A stretch of 64,000 nucleotides of DNA from Kordiimonas aestuarii (GTDB taxonomy: Bacteria; Pseudomonadota; Alphaproteobacteria; Sphingomonadales; Kordiimonadaceae), in the NCBI RefSeq assembly GCF_025574465.1, contig NZ_JAOBPP010000011.1:1-64000 (forward strand). The letters run 5' to 3'. Position 1 is the stretch's first letter. Each line of letters starts with the position of its first letter. The notes under the pieces are model-generated. The model searched no databases, was not told where the DNA came from, and saw only the letters and a list, made by a program, of their open reading frames with translations. The position numbers were made by a program, and so were the translations under genes. Below are positions 28,292 through 37,904 of the stretch, piece by piece.

Positions 28292-31039
28292 TCAGAAGAC
28301 GTAATCGATGCCTGAAAGGTCACCCACGGTCAGGCCGACAAGGAAGATGCTGTCACCACCGCCGGTGTTGATCAGCACGCCGCTTTCAGCGCCAACGGTG
28401 GCAATGCTCGCCGCAGCCTCGACCTCCGCTACGCTGGTGAAATCGGTCGTCGTGTTCCCGATGCCGAGTGTGTCGAGCGTGGTGTCAAAGTCCGCCACCA
28501 CATCATCACCGTGGCCAGAGGCGAAGGCAAAACGGTCGCTGCCGCTATCGCCCGTAAGCGTGTCATCGCCCGCGCCGCCCCACAGCACGTCGCTGCCCGA
28601 GCCGCCATCAAGCACGTCATTGTCGTCACCGCCATAAAGCGTGTCACTGCCGCTGTCGCCCATCACGCTGTCTGCGCCGATGCCGCCAAAGATATTGTCG
28701 CTGCCGGAGCCGCCAGACAGCGTGTCGGCCGATACACTGGCCGCGCCCTTGCCGCCATAGATGACGTCATTGCCGCCATGGCCATAAACCGCGTCATTGC
28801 CAACACCGCCGCCCAGCGTATCGCGGGCATCACCGCCATAGAGCACGTCCTCGCCGTCACCGGCCCAGATGACATTGCGGCCATCGGTGGAGGCCAGCAC
28901 AATTTCGCCAGCTTCCACAACGCCGTCACCGTCATCATCCCACGAGGAACCGACAAGCGTGTCGTCGCCAGTGCCACCATAAAGCGTGTCGGCGCCACTC
29001 GCGCCCAGGCTGCTTGAAGTGAACACAGACGCATCCGCGCCGTCACCAATGACGATATCATCGCCCGAGCCGCCGCCGACGATGTCATTACCGTCGTCGC
29101 CGCGCATGGTGTCGTCGCCGTCACCGCCTGCGTAAATTTCGTCATTGCCGTCGCCGCCCGCGACCACATCGTTGCCGTCACCGCCACGCAGGAAGTCATT
29201 GTCCTCGTCGCCGTAAACGCTGTCATTGCCGGCGCCGCCGGTCACGCTGTCGTTGCCCGCGCCTGCCTGCACAAGGTCGTTACCTGCGAGAGCATCAATG
29301 CTGTCTGCGCCGGAGGTTCCCGTCAGGATGTCATTGCCGGAACCTGGCTCCGCAGGTTCAGGCGCTGTGTCGCCAAAGCTGGCGGCGGTCAGGGCATCAA
29401 CCGCCACGCCCATCACCTTGATGGTGTTGCCGGTGCCGTCAGCCACCAGTGCATAGGCACTGCCTTCGACGATGATAAGGTCGCTGAAGCTAAGGCCCGC
29501 GCCAGAGAGGTCGATCACATCTTCACCAACGACAAAATCCTCGATGGTGTCATCGTCCCAGTTTTCGCCAAAGACAAAAACGTCGCCGCCCGCGCCGCCG
29601 GTCAGCGTATCATCTGCCAGGCCACCAGCCAGCGTATCCGCGCCCGCGCCACCAGACAGCGTGTCCTCGCCACGCCCGCCGACAAGGGAATTGGCCGCAT
29701 CGTTGCCGATCAGTTCATCGCGACCGTTCCCCCCAATAGCGTTTTCAATGGTGATTTCCGGTGGGGTATAAACGGTATCTGTCTTGGTGAAATTCCGTGT
29801 CGTGCCGTAGAGCGTAACCGTGGTGCCCACGTCGCTCCAGCTGCCGGGTGTCAGGTCAAGCTTCACGCCGCTTGAAATGCCGGAGGCGTCGTAGGTGTCT
29901 GCCCCGCCCGTATCCCAGACAGTTTCATAGTATCGGTTTCCGAACTGGAAGAGGTAGGTGGTGTCGCCAGCGTCTTTCTCGACCGCGCCATAAAGATGCT
30001 GAAGCGCGAGGATATCAAGATACATATATGTGGTCGGGTTCATGCTGGCCCCGATAATATTCTCGTTCCCCGCAACCGTATTGTAGGACATGATCGTATA
30101 GTCGTTACCGTCATATTCTGACGACAGGACCACGCCCGAGCCGTCCTCATCAAACGGGTGTTTGAGCCCAACGGCATGGCCAAGTTCATGCAGCAACACG
30201 TTGTGAAAATAGGACCCCGTGCCCCCCGATGACTGGTTGTCTGTCAACAGCCAGATATCACCCGCTTTTACCGAACCTGATGGTGTATATGCCCATGCAG
30301 CCGCGCCCTCGTCCTCAATGCCTGTCCATGCTACCCGCACGGTCCCGGCCGAGTTGCCTGCGTCGGTTACCTCGTCAAAGGTGACGGCGGCGAAACTCTC
30401 GATCTGGGCAAGCGCATCACGAAACAGGGCTTCTTCCGACGCGGTCAGGTAACTGATATCCTGCCAGGGCTCGCCATCGCCGCTCTGTGCGCCATATCCG
30501 CCATTTTCATCTGTCGACCAACTGCTGCCGGTATCTGGAATACTGAAGGTAATATGGGTGGTCTCCGCTCCTTCTACATTCTGGTAGCGAAACAGGGTCA
30601 GCAGGCTGTCGAGACTGTCATTGCCGGAGATATCAACCTGATCCACCACCGCCCGCGAGGTCACGGTCGGTGTTTCGGCCTGATATTCCGAGAGGGTCAT
30701 GGTGAAGGAGCCTGTTTCTGTCTCCCACGCGCCAGCAGACACATAATAGGTCCCGCTTTCGCTGGGCGTGAACACAAGCTGGCTGTTACGACTGCCTGCG
30801 CCGTCATCATCATAGCGGTTCAGCGATGTGCCACTCGCATCATACAGTCCCTTGATGAAGGGGTCATCAAGGCTACCCTGACCAACGGTCGACCCCAGCA
30901 TCTGAATTGAATATGTCGTCCCGGCCTGAAGGGTGACGGCGATCCAGTCCTCATCACCCACCGTTTCAATATTGCCGCTATAGGAGCCACCAAACGACAG
31001 TGTTGCCGTTGTGTTGGTATTGCTTGGAATATCTGCCAC
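28292..31039 (-). CDS. Serralysin-family (M10) zinc metalloprotease with RTX repeats
   Basis: A secreted protease of 915 residues. Residues 10-120 look like a PPC beta-domain (GDEDWIAVTLQAGTTYSIQM, TPSESGTYYVSAG). The catalytic domain follows, with HELGHAVGLKH (284-294), the HExxHxxGxxH zinc site, and a Met-turn in YTIMSYN. Residues 440-830 hold two blocks of GGxGxDxxx repeats. The last 78 residues (FAFASGHGDDVVADF...SGIDYVF) resemble the ends of the other two RTX proteins. No N-terminal signal peptide, as expected for type I secretion; no secretion genes are in the window. Start is the ATG at 31039. Confidence 0.93.
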   Translation of the reverse strand: MADIPSNTNTTATLSFGGSYSGNIETVGDEDWIAVTLQAGTTYSIQMLGSTVGQGSLDDPFIKGLYDASGTSLNRYDDDGAGSRNSQLVFTPSESGTYYVSAGAWETETGSFTMTLSEYQAETPTVTSRAVVDQVDISGNDSLDSLLTLFRYQNVEGAETTHITFSIPDTGSSWSTDENGGYGAQSGDGEPWQDISYLTASEEALFRDALAQIESFAAVTFDEVTDAGNSAGTVRVAWTGIEDEGAAAWAYTPSGSVKAGDIWLLTDNQSSGGTGSYFHNVLLHELGHAVGLKHPFDEDGSGVVLSSEYDGNDYTIMSYNTVAGNENIIGASMNPTTYMYLDILALQHLYGAVEKDAGDTTYLFQFGNRYYETVWDTGGADTYDASGISSGVKLDLTPGSWSDVGTTVTLYGTTRNFTKTDTVYTPPEITIENAIGGNGRDELIGNDAANSLVGGRGEDTLSGGAGADTLAGGLADDTLTGGAGGDVFVFGENWDDDTIEDFVVGEDVIDLSGAGLSFSDLIIVEGSAYALVADGTGNTIKVMGVAVDALTAASFGDTAPEPAEPGSGNDILTGTSGADSIDALAGNDLVQAGAGNDSVTGGAGNDSVYGDEDNDFLRGGDGNDVVAGGDGNDEIYAGGDGDDTMRGDDGNDIVGGGSGDDIVIGDGADASVFTSSSLGASGADTLYGGTGDDTLVGSSWDDDGDGVVEAGEIVLASTDGRNVIWAGDGEDVLYGGDARDTLGGGVGNDAVYGHGGNDVIYGGKGAASVSADTLSGGSGSDNIFGGIGADSVMGDSGSDTLYGGDDNDVLDGGSGSDVLWGGAGDDTLTGDSGSDRFAFASGHGDDVVADFDTTLDTLGIGNTTTDFTSVAEVEAAASIATVGAESGVLINTGGGDSIFLVGLTVGDLSGIDYVF

Positions 31040-31281
31040 TACTCATCCTTACACAAGGCAACAGCCGCCGCGCTGCCACCCACCATTCAACCTTTACGGT
31101 TGATCCATATGCCTGTCGCCACGCTAGCCTGCCACAGTTTAAAAAACGTTGCCAAGCTAGAAAAATTTTAGCCGCAATTGCGGCAACACCGGGGCCCGGA
31201 CGCAAAAAGGGCGCCGCCCGAAGGCGGCGTCAGTTGCTCTTAAGGGGATGACCATGCCCCTTTTCCGGGGCTTGCGTGACC
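31040..31281 (-). promoter_or_regulatory. Intergenic region between two RTX genes
   Basis: Contains the terminator of the small RTX gene (31204-31231), a further GGGG-rich hairpin nearer its stop, and the leader of the protease gene. No clear -35/-10 pair was found and no gene is evident. Confidence 0.4.
31204..31231 (-). terminator. Terminator of the small RTX gene
   Basis: On the minus strand GCCGCC-TTCG-GGCGGC forms a tight stem with a stable TTCG loop, followed by TTTTT (31204-31208). Confidence 0.8.
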
Positions 31282-32400
31282 CTAGAAGATCACGTCCATG
31301 CCATAGAGGTCATCCAAGGTTATTCCCGTCAGGAATATGCTGTCGTTCGCTGTCGTCTCAATCATGAGGCCAGACGTGCCGCCGACCACGGTTTCGTATG
31401 AGTAATAGGCGAGGTCATCCATGTCTTGGATGTCGTTGAAATTATCCAGCACAAGGCTGTCATAGAGCACGTCGAAATCTTCGACAAAGTCGTCACCATG
31501 GCCTTCTTCAAAGATGAAATAGTCAAACCCGGTGCCGCCATAAAGGACATCATCCCCCGCGCCGCCATAGATGTCGTCATCGCCCGCACCGCCGAAGATA
31601 ATATCGTGGCCATAGGCGTCGTCATTACCGTCGCCCCACAGGGTATCGTTGCCCGAACCACCGTAAAGGATGTCGTCGTCGTCACCGCCCACGGCAATAT
31701 CCGCATCGGCACCGCCATAAAGCGTATCGTCGCCCTCATCGCCAAAGAGGATGTCAAACCCGGTACCGCCGCCCATTCTGTCGTCACCGTCGTCACCATA
31801 GAGGTCGTCATACCCGTCGCCACCCCAGATGGTGTCATCACCCGCACCGCCTTCAACCGTGTCGTCGCCCGTGCCGCCATACAGCACATCGTCGCCGCGC
31901 CGGCCGTAGATATCGTCATCGCCGGCACCGCCGCCAATGGTATCCGCCACGTTGCCGCCAACCGCAAGGTCGTCACCCGACCCGGCCCAGATAACATTTT
32001 CAGAAAGATATGGACCGATCGCCGAATAGGCGGAAATGTCGGTTGAGACATCTTCTCCAAGGTCGAACTTGCCATTGTCATTGACAAGACCGTCGTCCCA
32101 GCCACCGCCAACGATTGTATCATCGCCCGCGCCGCCCATCAGCAGGTCAGCCCCTTCATACCAGGGGCCATCGGGTACAATCGCGACGAAATAATTATCG
32201 TCGCCATACCAGTCGATATCATAATAGTAGCCGTCGTCCATGCCGCCGCCGATGATGAAATCATTGCCGCCAGCGCCCATGAGCGTGTCGTCACCGCCGC
32301 CGCCCAGCAGAAAGTCATTGCTGGCGAGGCCTCGGAAATACGTATTTTCGCCAGAGCCGTTAAAGACGATGTGTCCGTCAACTACGTTATAGAAAGCCAT
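31282..32400 (-). CDS. Small Asp/Tyr-rich RTX protein (372 aa)
   Basis: Another Ca2+-binding RTX protein without signal peptide or enzyme domain. GGxGxDxxx repeats run nearly throughout (about 30-295). Insertions between repeats are very acidic and aromatic (DDGYYYDIDWYGDDNYF, about 55-71). The C-terminal 78 residues (FIFEEGHGDDFVEDF...YGMDVIF) match the module ending the protease upstream and the RTX protein at 61-2457. It follows the protease gene's promoter side by 240 bases on the same strand, with its own terminator. A structural or surface role is inference. Confidence 0.88.
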   Translation of the reverse strand: MAFYNVVDGHIVFNGSGENTYFRGLASNDFLLGGGGDDTLMGAGGNDFIIGGGMDDGYYYDIDWYGDDNYFVAIVPDGPWYEGADLLMGGAGDDTIVGGGWDDGLVNDNGKFDLGEDVSTDISAYSAIGPYLSENVIWAGSGDDLAVGGNVADTIGGGAGDDDIYGRRGDDVLYGGTGDDTVEGGAGDDTIWGGDGYDDLYGDDGDDRMGGGTGFDILFGDEGDDTLYGGADADIAVGGDDDDILYGGSGNDTLWGDGNDDAYGHDIIFGGAGDDDIYGGAGDDVLYGGTGFDYFIFEEGHGDDFVEDFDVLYDSLVLDNFNDIQDMDDLAYYSYETVVGGTSGLMIETTANDSIFLTGITLDDLYGMDVIF

Positions 32401-32550
32401 TTCAAATCCCCCGAAGTGCCGTGTCCCGGTTTATGTTGTGTGTGGGGGATTTATCGCAGGACGTGCCTGAACCCAAAATGAACGCATGTGTAAGGAAAGA
32501 GCCATGCCGCCCCGAACCCATGCCCTCGACACACTGGCCTACAGCGGGGC

Positions 32551-32611
32551 CTGATGGATCGCACAGGCTGATGGATCGCACAGGCTGGCGGGTTGCACAG
32601 GCTGGCGGGTT
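32551..32611. repeat. 17-bp tandem minisatellite, about 3.6 copies
   Basis: Units: CTGATGGATCGCACAGG (32551-32567), an identical copy (32568-32584), CTGGCGGGTTGCACAGG (32585-32601), then a partial CTGGCGGGTT (32602-32611). The last unit reaches the lipoprotein stop codon at 32610. Two units are identical and two share a second variant, indicating recent slippage. Confidence 0.85.
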
Positions 32612-33164
32612 ATCGTCTGCGCATGGCGGACCGGTCCGCGTCGGTACCGATAAATTCTTCAACATCAAGCACACGTTTCAGTTCATCAACCATGCGCTCA
32701 AGCGCGACACGTTCCTCAAGCCCACGACATCCGGTATACCATTGAAGGTTGCCGGTCAGGGCTTCGCTTTTTACCTCAACATGAATGGTAGGGTGGTCGG
32801 TCGCGGCCATTTTGCAGCTGGAGGGGTCATAGACACCGGCAAGGCTTTCAAAATCATGCGCCTTGAGGGTTTCAAGGGCATCGAGAAACTGCCCGACGCT
32901 GCGGCTGGCCAGATGCTGACCACTGACTTTCGAGAAGCGGTTGCCGTGAAAGACAACCCGACCGTCCCCCTTGAGGGTAAAATCATACACCGGGCAGGCG
33001 CCAAAGCAGGGGCCTTCGCTGATTTTGATGTAATCCATCGGGCTTGGGTCACGGGCGGGTGTTGTATCCATGCTTTCGCCCGTGGAAGGACCACCGCCAC
33101 AGCCAGCTACAGCAAAAAGCAGGCAAAACGCGAGGCAGGAAAACAGGCGGGACCGAAATTTCAT
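32610..33164 (-). CDS. DUF6438-type lipoprotein
   Basis: A 184-residue predicted lipoprotein. The N-terminus has a basic start, a hydrophobic core and the lipobox FAVAGC (Cys about 22). After a short linker the domain begins with IKISEGPCFGACPVYDFTL, the Cys-containing signature I associate with DUF6438, continuing with GRVVFHGNRF. Function is unknown for this family. The stop codon abuts a 17-bp tandem repeat. It is monocistronic, between the small RTX gene and the TonB receptor terminator. Confidence 0.78.
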   Translation of the reverse strand: MKFRSRLFSCLAFCLLFAVAGCGGGPSTGESMDTTPARDPSPMDYIKISEGPCFGACPVYDFTLKGDGRVVFHGNRFSKVSGQHLASRSVGQFLDALETLKAHDFESLAGVYDPSSCKMAATDHPTIHVEVKSEALTGNLQWYTGCRGLEERVALERMVDELKRVLDVEEFIGTDADRSAMRRR

Positions 33165-33251
33165 GGTATCTCCTAAATCTGAAACGGTCCTTATTGTGCG
33201 GCAAGACAGGTTGCATTTCTACCGTTTTCAGGCGCGAAGCCCTGCACCCAC

Positions 33252-33280
33252 AAAAAAAGGGAGGCAGAAACCTGCCTCCC
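33252..33280 (-). terminator. Terminator of the TonB receptor gene
   Basis: GGGAGGCAG (33259-33267) pairs with CTGCCTCCC (33272-33280) around AAAC. On the minus strand seven T follow. It is about 28 bases after the receptor stop at 33308. Confidence 0.85.
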
Positions 33281-33307
33281 CGTGCCGGACTTCAATTCAG
33301 GTAACCA

Positions 33308-36067
33308 TCAGAATTGGGCGCGGAAACCAACGTAAAAGGAACGCCCGACCACATCATAGTGGATCGGATTGGTTGCCGCCGTGGAGATAAAGTCCAGCGG
33401 GATGACCGGGGGGTCGTTATCCAGCACGTTGTTGACACCGCCATACAGCTCGATGGTTTCGGTCAACTGATAGCGCCCGGAAAGGTCAAAATACACTTCC
33501 GCGCCGATATCATTGTTTTCGTCGGAAAGATCTTCCGGGCCCCAAAGCACGTTATATTTGCCGGAGCCGACATAACGCATATTGGCATAAAGGCCGAAGC
33601 GGCTTGTCTGGTAAGACACATTGCCGCGCATCTTCAATTTCGGCAGGCCAAAGAGGTTTATCGTGCCAACATCACCAGCATAGTTCACCGCCGTCACACC
33701 GTCTGGTGCAATATCCTTGGCATAAACATAGCTGCCCAGAAGCTTGAAGCCGAGGTCAGCCCCGTTATCAAGGCCGATACTGTACTGCGCTTCAAAATCA
33801 ACGCCGCGCACACGGTATGTACCAAGGTTCAAAAGCTTGTTGGTAATGGATTGTACGCTGTTGCCGGAACCAAACTGCACCAGGTCACAGAATTCAGCGT
33901 TACCGGCATAACATTCTTCCACGATGCTCTGGCTTGAGACAGACTGAATGGCATCGCTGATATCAATGTCGTACCAGTCGACAGAAAGCCGCAGGCCATC
34001 GGCCCAGCCCGGGGAATAAACAAGACCCAGGGTCTTTGTCAGCGCACGCTCTTCCTGCAGGTCGGTGTTACCTGTGTTCAGGATCTGCGACAGGTCCACA
34101 TTGCCGGTGAACGGGTTTTCGATGTTTTCGAACAACAGAAGGGTTTTCAGGAACACTTCACCAATTGCGGGCGCGCGGATATCACGTGAGATGGTAGCGC
34201 GCAGACGCAGCTCGTCAATCGGGTCATAGGTCAACCCGGCCTTCCATGTCAGTACGGTACCGCTTGTGCTGTAATCGGTATACCGCATCGCACCGTTGAA
34301 GGTCAGCGCCTGGCCAAACTCGGCCGCGTCCAACAATGGTACAAGGACCTCACCAAACGCTTCCTTCACGTTATAGCTGCCTTCCAGCGGCTGTGCGTTT
34401 GTGATCAGGAAGCCAGCCTGTTCGGATACCTCATCCACTTCACGCTTGAGCGACTCTTTCCGGTACTCCACACCAAAGGCAGTGGACACGGGCCCCGCCC
34501 AGCCTTCAAACAGGTCCCCGGAAATACTTGCCGCCACAACCTGCTGCTTGAGCGCCGTTTGAGACATGCCGGTCCCGGTTACATATCCAATTGCCGCCGG
34601 GCTGGGTGAGCCTTCGCCAAACAGGTTGATCGGCACGCAGGAACTGTCCGCGCCGCTCAGCGCCGCCGCGCACACTACATCGCCCGTGTCAGGGTCTACC
34701 ACAGCGTTTGCCGCCATGCTCAGCTTGCCGGGAATCAGGTTGTTGGTCTGATTGTTCGAAAAGTCACTGCGCCCATACTGATAATAGACATCCCATGACC
34801 AGTCGCTCGCCAGCATGCCTTTCAACCCGCCCACAAAACGGTAGTTGTTCGTCTGGCTCACGGAGGTGATCGGTCCGAATTCATGGCCAATGCGGTAGAG
34901 ATCAAATGAACTTGTCCCGGTGGCGTCCATGGTGGCCTGCACACTGTCCGGGATATAGGGGTTGCCGGAGTGGATTGTCTCACCAAGCATGAAGCCGTCA
35001 ACCAGTGCCCCTTCCGAGTTTGACTGACCTGCGTTTCCCTCGAAATAGAAGCTGATATCGTCATTCAGCTGATAGTCAAACGCCGCCATGATATTCTTGC
35101 GTTCAACCGGGATCGCAAGGGCTGTCACGTCGCCGAGATACGCCCCGCTCCCACCGATCATGAATACACCGCCAATGGTGCCAAGCTCGCGGTCTGTTGC
35201 TGTGCCGTCGGGCAGGAACTCAAGGTTGCCCAAAGGCCCGCCTGGCAGGGTCACGCCATTATTGGTCGCAAGAAACAGGTTTACATCATCTGCGAAAATA
35301 TAAGCCGGGTTTCCATCCGATGTGCCGGTGTTATCCGGGTTAGGCAGAATGCCTGGGTGCCGCAGGGACCAGTCCCGCGCACGGGAATCCGTAATGCCTT
35401 TATTGTCATTATAGTCCGCCGCTATCAGAATGTGACCACGGTCATCTGCAATCTTGCTGCCGAACGCCATGGAGAGGCGATAGTTTTCGTTGTCCCCCTC
35501 GTCGGAAACACCGTACTGCGCCTCAACCTTCAGGCCTTCAAGTTCTTTGTTGTAGATGACATTGATCACACCCGAGACCGCGTCGGAGCCCCAGGCCGCG
35601 GATGCACCGCCGGTCACAACCTCGACACGCTCAACCGCCAGGGTAGGGATGACATTCATATCCACCACGCCAAACTCATCCGTCGGCACATGGCGGCGGC
35701 CATTCACAAGAACAAGGTTGCGGTTTCCGCCAAGGCCTCGCAGGTCAACGACGTTGGTACCGCTACCGCGCGAGTTGAGCACCGTCGCGGTTGGCGTGAT
35801 CGTCCCTGTGAAGCCTGGCAGCTCATTCACGAGGTCCGCCACGTTAGTGGTCCCGCGCGCTTCCAGTTCATCACTGCCCAGCACCGTTACAGGTGTTGGT
35901 GCCTCGAAACCTGACTTCTTGATCCGTGACGAGCTGACGACAATTTCTTCAAACTCGAAGGATTCCCCTTCGCTGCTTTCCTGCGCCGCAGCCCCGTTTG
36001 CACCAATCAGTGCAACACCGGACACGGCACTCAGCAGGCTGTATTTGCCGATAATGTTTCTAACCAC
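33308..36067 (-). CDS. TonB-dependent outer-membrane receptor
   Basis: A 919-residue outer-membrane receptor. The signal peptide is about 1-28 (LLSAVSGVALIGANGAAAQ). A TonB-box-like segment (FEEIVVSSSRI, about 40-50) precedes the plug (PTPVTVLGSDELEARGTTNVADLVNELPGF, VDLRGLGGNRNLVLVNGRR, VERVEVVTGGASAAWGSDAVSGVINVI). The rest is a 22-strand barrel ending in SFYVGFRAQF with the terminal aromatic. The plug and VLVNGRRHVP style resemble receptors for carbohydrates or other organics more than siderophores, but the ligand is not readable. It is divergent from a GntR-type regulator gene that probably controls it. Confidence 0.93.
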   Translation of the reverse strand: MVRNIIGKYSLLSAVSGVALIGANGAAAQESSEGESFEFEEIVVSSSRIKKSGFEAPTPVTVLGSDELEARGTTNVADLVNELPGFTGTITPTATVLNSRGSGTNVVDLRGLGGNRNLVLVNGRRHVPTDEFGVVDMNVIPTLAVERVEVVTGGASAAWGSDAVSGVINVIYNKELEGLKVEAQYGVSDEGDNENYRLSMAFGSKIADDRGHILIAADYNDNKGITDSRARDWSLRHPGILPNPDNTGTSDGNPAYIFADDVNLFLATNNGVTLPGGPLGNLEFLPDGTATDRELGTIGGVFMIGGSGAYLGDVTALAIPVERKNIMAAFDYQLNDDISFYFEGNAGQSNSEGALVDGFMLGETIHSGNPYIPDSVQATMDATGTSSFDLYRIGHEFGPITSVSQTNNYRFVGGLKGMLASDWSWDVYYQYGRSDFSNNQTNNLIPGKLSMAANAVVDPDTGDVVCAAALSGADSSCVPINLFGEGSPSPAAIGYVTGTGMSQTALKQQVVAASISGDLFEGWAGPVSTAFGVEYRKESLKREVDEVSEQAGFLITNAQPLEGSYNVKEAFGEVLVPLLDAAEFGQALTFNGAMRYTDYSTSGTVLTWKAGLTYDPIDELRLRATISRDIRAPAIGEVFLKTLLLFENIENPFTGNVDLSQILNTGNTDLQEERALTKTLGLVYSPGWADGLRLSVDWYDIDISDAIQSVSSQSIVEECYAGNAEFCDLVQFGSGNSVQSITNKLLNLGTYRVRGVDFEAQYSIGLDNGADLGFKLLGSYVYAKDIAPDGVTAVNYAGDVGTINLFGLPKLKMRGNVSYQTSRFGLYANMRYVGSGKYNVLWGPEDLSDENNDIGAEVYFDLSGRYQLTETIELYGGVNNVLDNDPPVIPLDFISTAATNPIHYDVVGRSFYVGFRAQF

Positions 36068-36155
36068 TTTTTCCTCCCAGATTGCAATTTTCCCTGTGGG
36101 TAACGGACCATCAGCCCCGCTAAATTTCCGCCTTATTTTTCATTAAGGCTGAATT

Positions 36156-36169
36156 GTTATAATAATAAC
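36156..36169. promoter_or_regulatory. Candidate operator between TonB receptor and GntR genes
   Basis: GTTAT-AATA-ATAAC is an inverted repeat within a very AT-rich part of the 232-base divergent intergenic region. It is about 90 bases upstream of the receptor start, a likely position for the divergent GntR-type regulator. Confidence 0.4.
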
Positions 36170-36299
36170 GCTGTTATGTAAATAATTTTAACAGCCTTAT
36201 ATTATTATATTGATGATATTGACTGCCAAAATCGTAGATCTTTTGATCAGGGGGAAATTGCACTAGAAATATCGGAGAAGTGAGAATGAGAATCTTTGA

Positions 36300-37001
36300 A
36301 TGGCCGCAATCAGCACAAATACAAACGAGGCTCGCAGCGCAGAGACACAGGCGACCTATGAGCAAATCATGGACGCCATCGTCACGCAAAAGCTGGCGCC
36401 CAGCCAGAAAGTCTCCGAGAGCGTGTTGTGCGATATGTTCGCTATCAGCCGATCGGTCGCACGCGCCATTATCGAACGCCTGATAGCAAGGCATTTCCTC
36501 GTATCCGTTTCGCCACGGGTAACCATCGTGGCTCCGCTGACACTGTCGCAGATCAAAGAGAACTTCATGCTACGCAAAATACTGCTGCCAGAAATTTTCT
36601 CCCTCGCGTCAAGGCATGCGGATTATGATGAGCTATATGGCCTGAACAGGCAGCTCAACAGGATGTTGCCGACAGAAGACGATAAAGCAGCGCTGGATGT
36701 CCTGAAACTCAACAAACGGCTGAATCTGGCGATCTGCGAAAAATCGGATTATCCACTCATGCTGGATTGGGCACAGCAGCTTGAAGATACGGTCATGCGC
36801 ATTTACTGGCTGTATGTGAAGGTAAACAATTCTTTTTTCTACTCCGAAGAGCAGATAGAAATGAGTTTGGAGGTCATGAAAAAAGGCGAAGCAGCCCACA
36901 CGCGCCAAGTGATGTACGACCTACTGTGCCAGACAGAAGAGCGCATTCTTAACTCGATATTTTCTCACAAGAAGTTCTGCAGCCAGGACCTGATCTTATA
37001 A
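36300..37001 (+). CDS. GntR-family (FCD type) transcriptional regulator
   Basis: A 233-residue regulator. The N-terminal winged helix is seen in ATYEQIMDAIVTQKLAPSQKVSESVLCDMFAISRSVARAIIERL (about 18-62). The C-terminal domain is all-helical (about 85-215) like FCD ligand-binding domains, with candidate metal-site residues in RLNLAICEKSDYP. Divergent from the TonB receptor gene, so it probably represses or activates it in response to the imported compound or a breakdown product. ATG at 36300 is the first in frame; no strong ribosome site is visible. Confidence 0.83.
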   Translation: MAAISTNTNEARSAETQATYEQIMDAIVTQKLAPSQKVSESVLCDMFAISRSVARAIIERLIARHFLVSVSPRVTIVAPLTLSQIKENFMLRKILLPEIFSLASRHADYDELYGLNRQLNRMLPTEDDKAALDVLKLNKRLNLAICEKSDYPLMLDWAQQLEDTVMRIYWLYVKVNNSFFYSEEQIEMSLEVMKKGEAAHTRQVMYDLLCQTEERILNSIFSHKKFCSQDLIL

Positions 37002-37037
37002 AGGCGGGCCGTCCCTTGACCTGCGTCTGCGGCCTCT

Positions 37038-37685
37038 TCAGGCAACACGCAGATGGCCTTCTTCCGGCACGCCATGGCCCACGTCCACAAAATAGGCGAA
37101 ATACATCTCGCCCCCGGTGATGGGGCTGGCATCGCCCAGCAGACCGTACAGGTGCCGGCTATCGGCAAAATCCGTGACGGAGACGAGTTGCCTGCCCTGA
37201 CGGGAGGTCACCGGCAGGTAAAGCGTTTCGTGCCTCAGGTCGTTGCCCGACGCTTTGAAGAGCTTGCGCCCGACATAAATGCCGCAGGGTTGTGCAAGCG
37301 CGGCCAGCGCTTTTGCATCCGGCAGGTTCACATCATGCCTGAGCGCCATGGTGCCACTTCCCGCCCCTACGACGTTACGGCCCCAAATATGGTCAATCGC
37401 CGTGCCTGACTGCACGACAACAAGATCATCGCCCTCGCCCCTCCGAAGCACGAGGAAACAAGACGCAAGTGCCCCCAGGCGCGACAAGGTAAAGTCACGG
37501 CGATCCGGCAAGTTGCCGGGTGAGTTAAACTCTGCCCAGATCGCGGCCAGCCGCGACGCCCCTCCCCCGAGGTTCTTGTGCAACTTCAATAGATAAACTC
37601 CGTACTTTTGCTTGTTCGAGTCAGTGCGGCGGACCCCCGCCCCGTCGCGCAGAATCCAAGTCCTGCCTGATTCGAATTTGCGCAT
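37038..37685 (-). CDS. PAS_5-like (DUF1489/PF07310-type) protein
   Basis: A 215-residue cytoplasmic protein with the pattern of alphaproteobacterial PAS_5 proteins: a helix with W..F, then LPDRRDFTLSRLGALASCFLVLRRGEGDDLVVVQSGTAIDHIWGRNVVG, then a second strand set (HETLYLPVTSRQGRQLVSVTDF). Ligand and role unknown. Family assignment is from memory of the pattern. It converges on the GntR gene; an inverted repeat (37694-37713) lies just before its start. Confidence 0.6.
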   Translation of the reverse strand: MRKFESGRTWILRDGAGVRRTDSNKQKYGVYLLKLHKNLGGGASRLAAIWAEFNSPGNLPDRRDFTLSRLGALASCFLVLRRGEGDDLVVVQSGTAIDHIWGRNVVGAGSGTMALRHDVNLPDAKALAALAQPCGIYVGRKLFKASGNDLRHETLYLPVTSRQGRQLVSVTDFADSRHLYGLLGDASPITGGEMYFAYFVDVGHGVPEEGHLRVA

Positions 37686-37693
37686 AGTATGTT

Positions 37694-37713
37694 TCTGGAC
37701 CGATCAGTCCAGA
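37694..37713. promoter_or_regulatory. Inverted repeat upstream of the PAS_5-like gene
   Basis: TCTGGAC-CGATCA-GTCCAGA, a perfect 7-bp inverted repeat with a 6-base centre. It starts 9 bases before the ATG at 37685, so it could be an operator or a leader hairpin covering the ribosome site. Confidence 0.45.
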
Positions 37714-37904
37714 GACGGATAAAATTTTATCTATTTTTTACAAGTCATTAACCATGGCCAAAAAATCGGGGGTCAAAACCAAACCACGCGGCTTTAACTT
37801 TTTTTTTATCGTCTATCCGTCACAAAAGGCATAACGTCGCATCGTCAGCAGGACCGCTATCGTGTACATGAAACACAAGTGACCGTTTTTCATTCAACGC
37901 TTCT

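Noticed and set aside
28308..29226. Repeated DNA in RTX genes as a possible CRISPR or satellite array
   Set aside because: The periodicity is 27 bases and follows the nonapeptide repeats; sequence varies by codon and there are no spacers.
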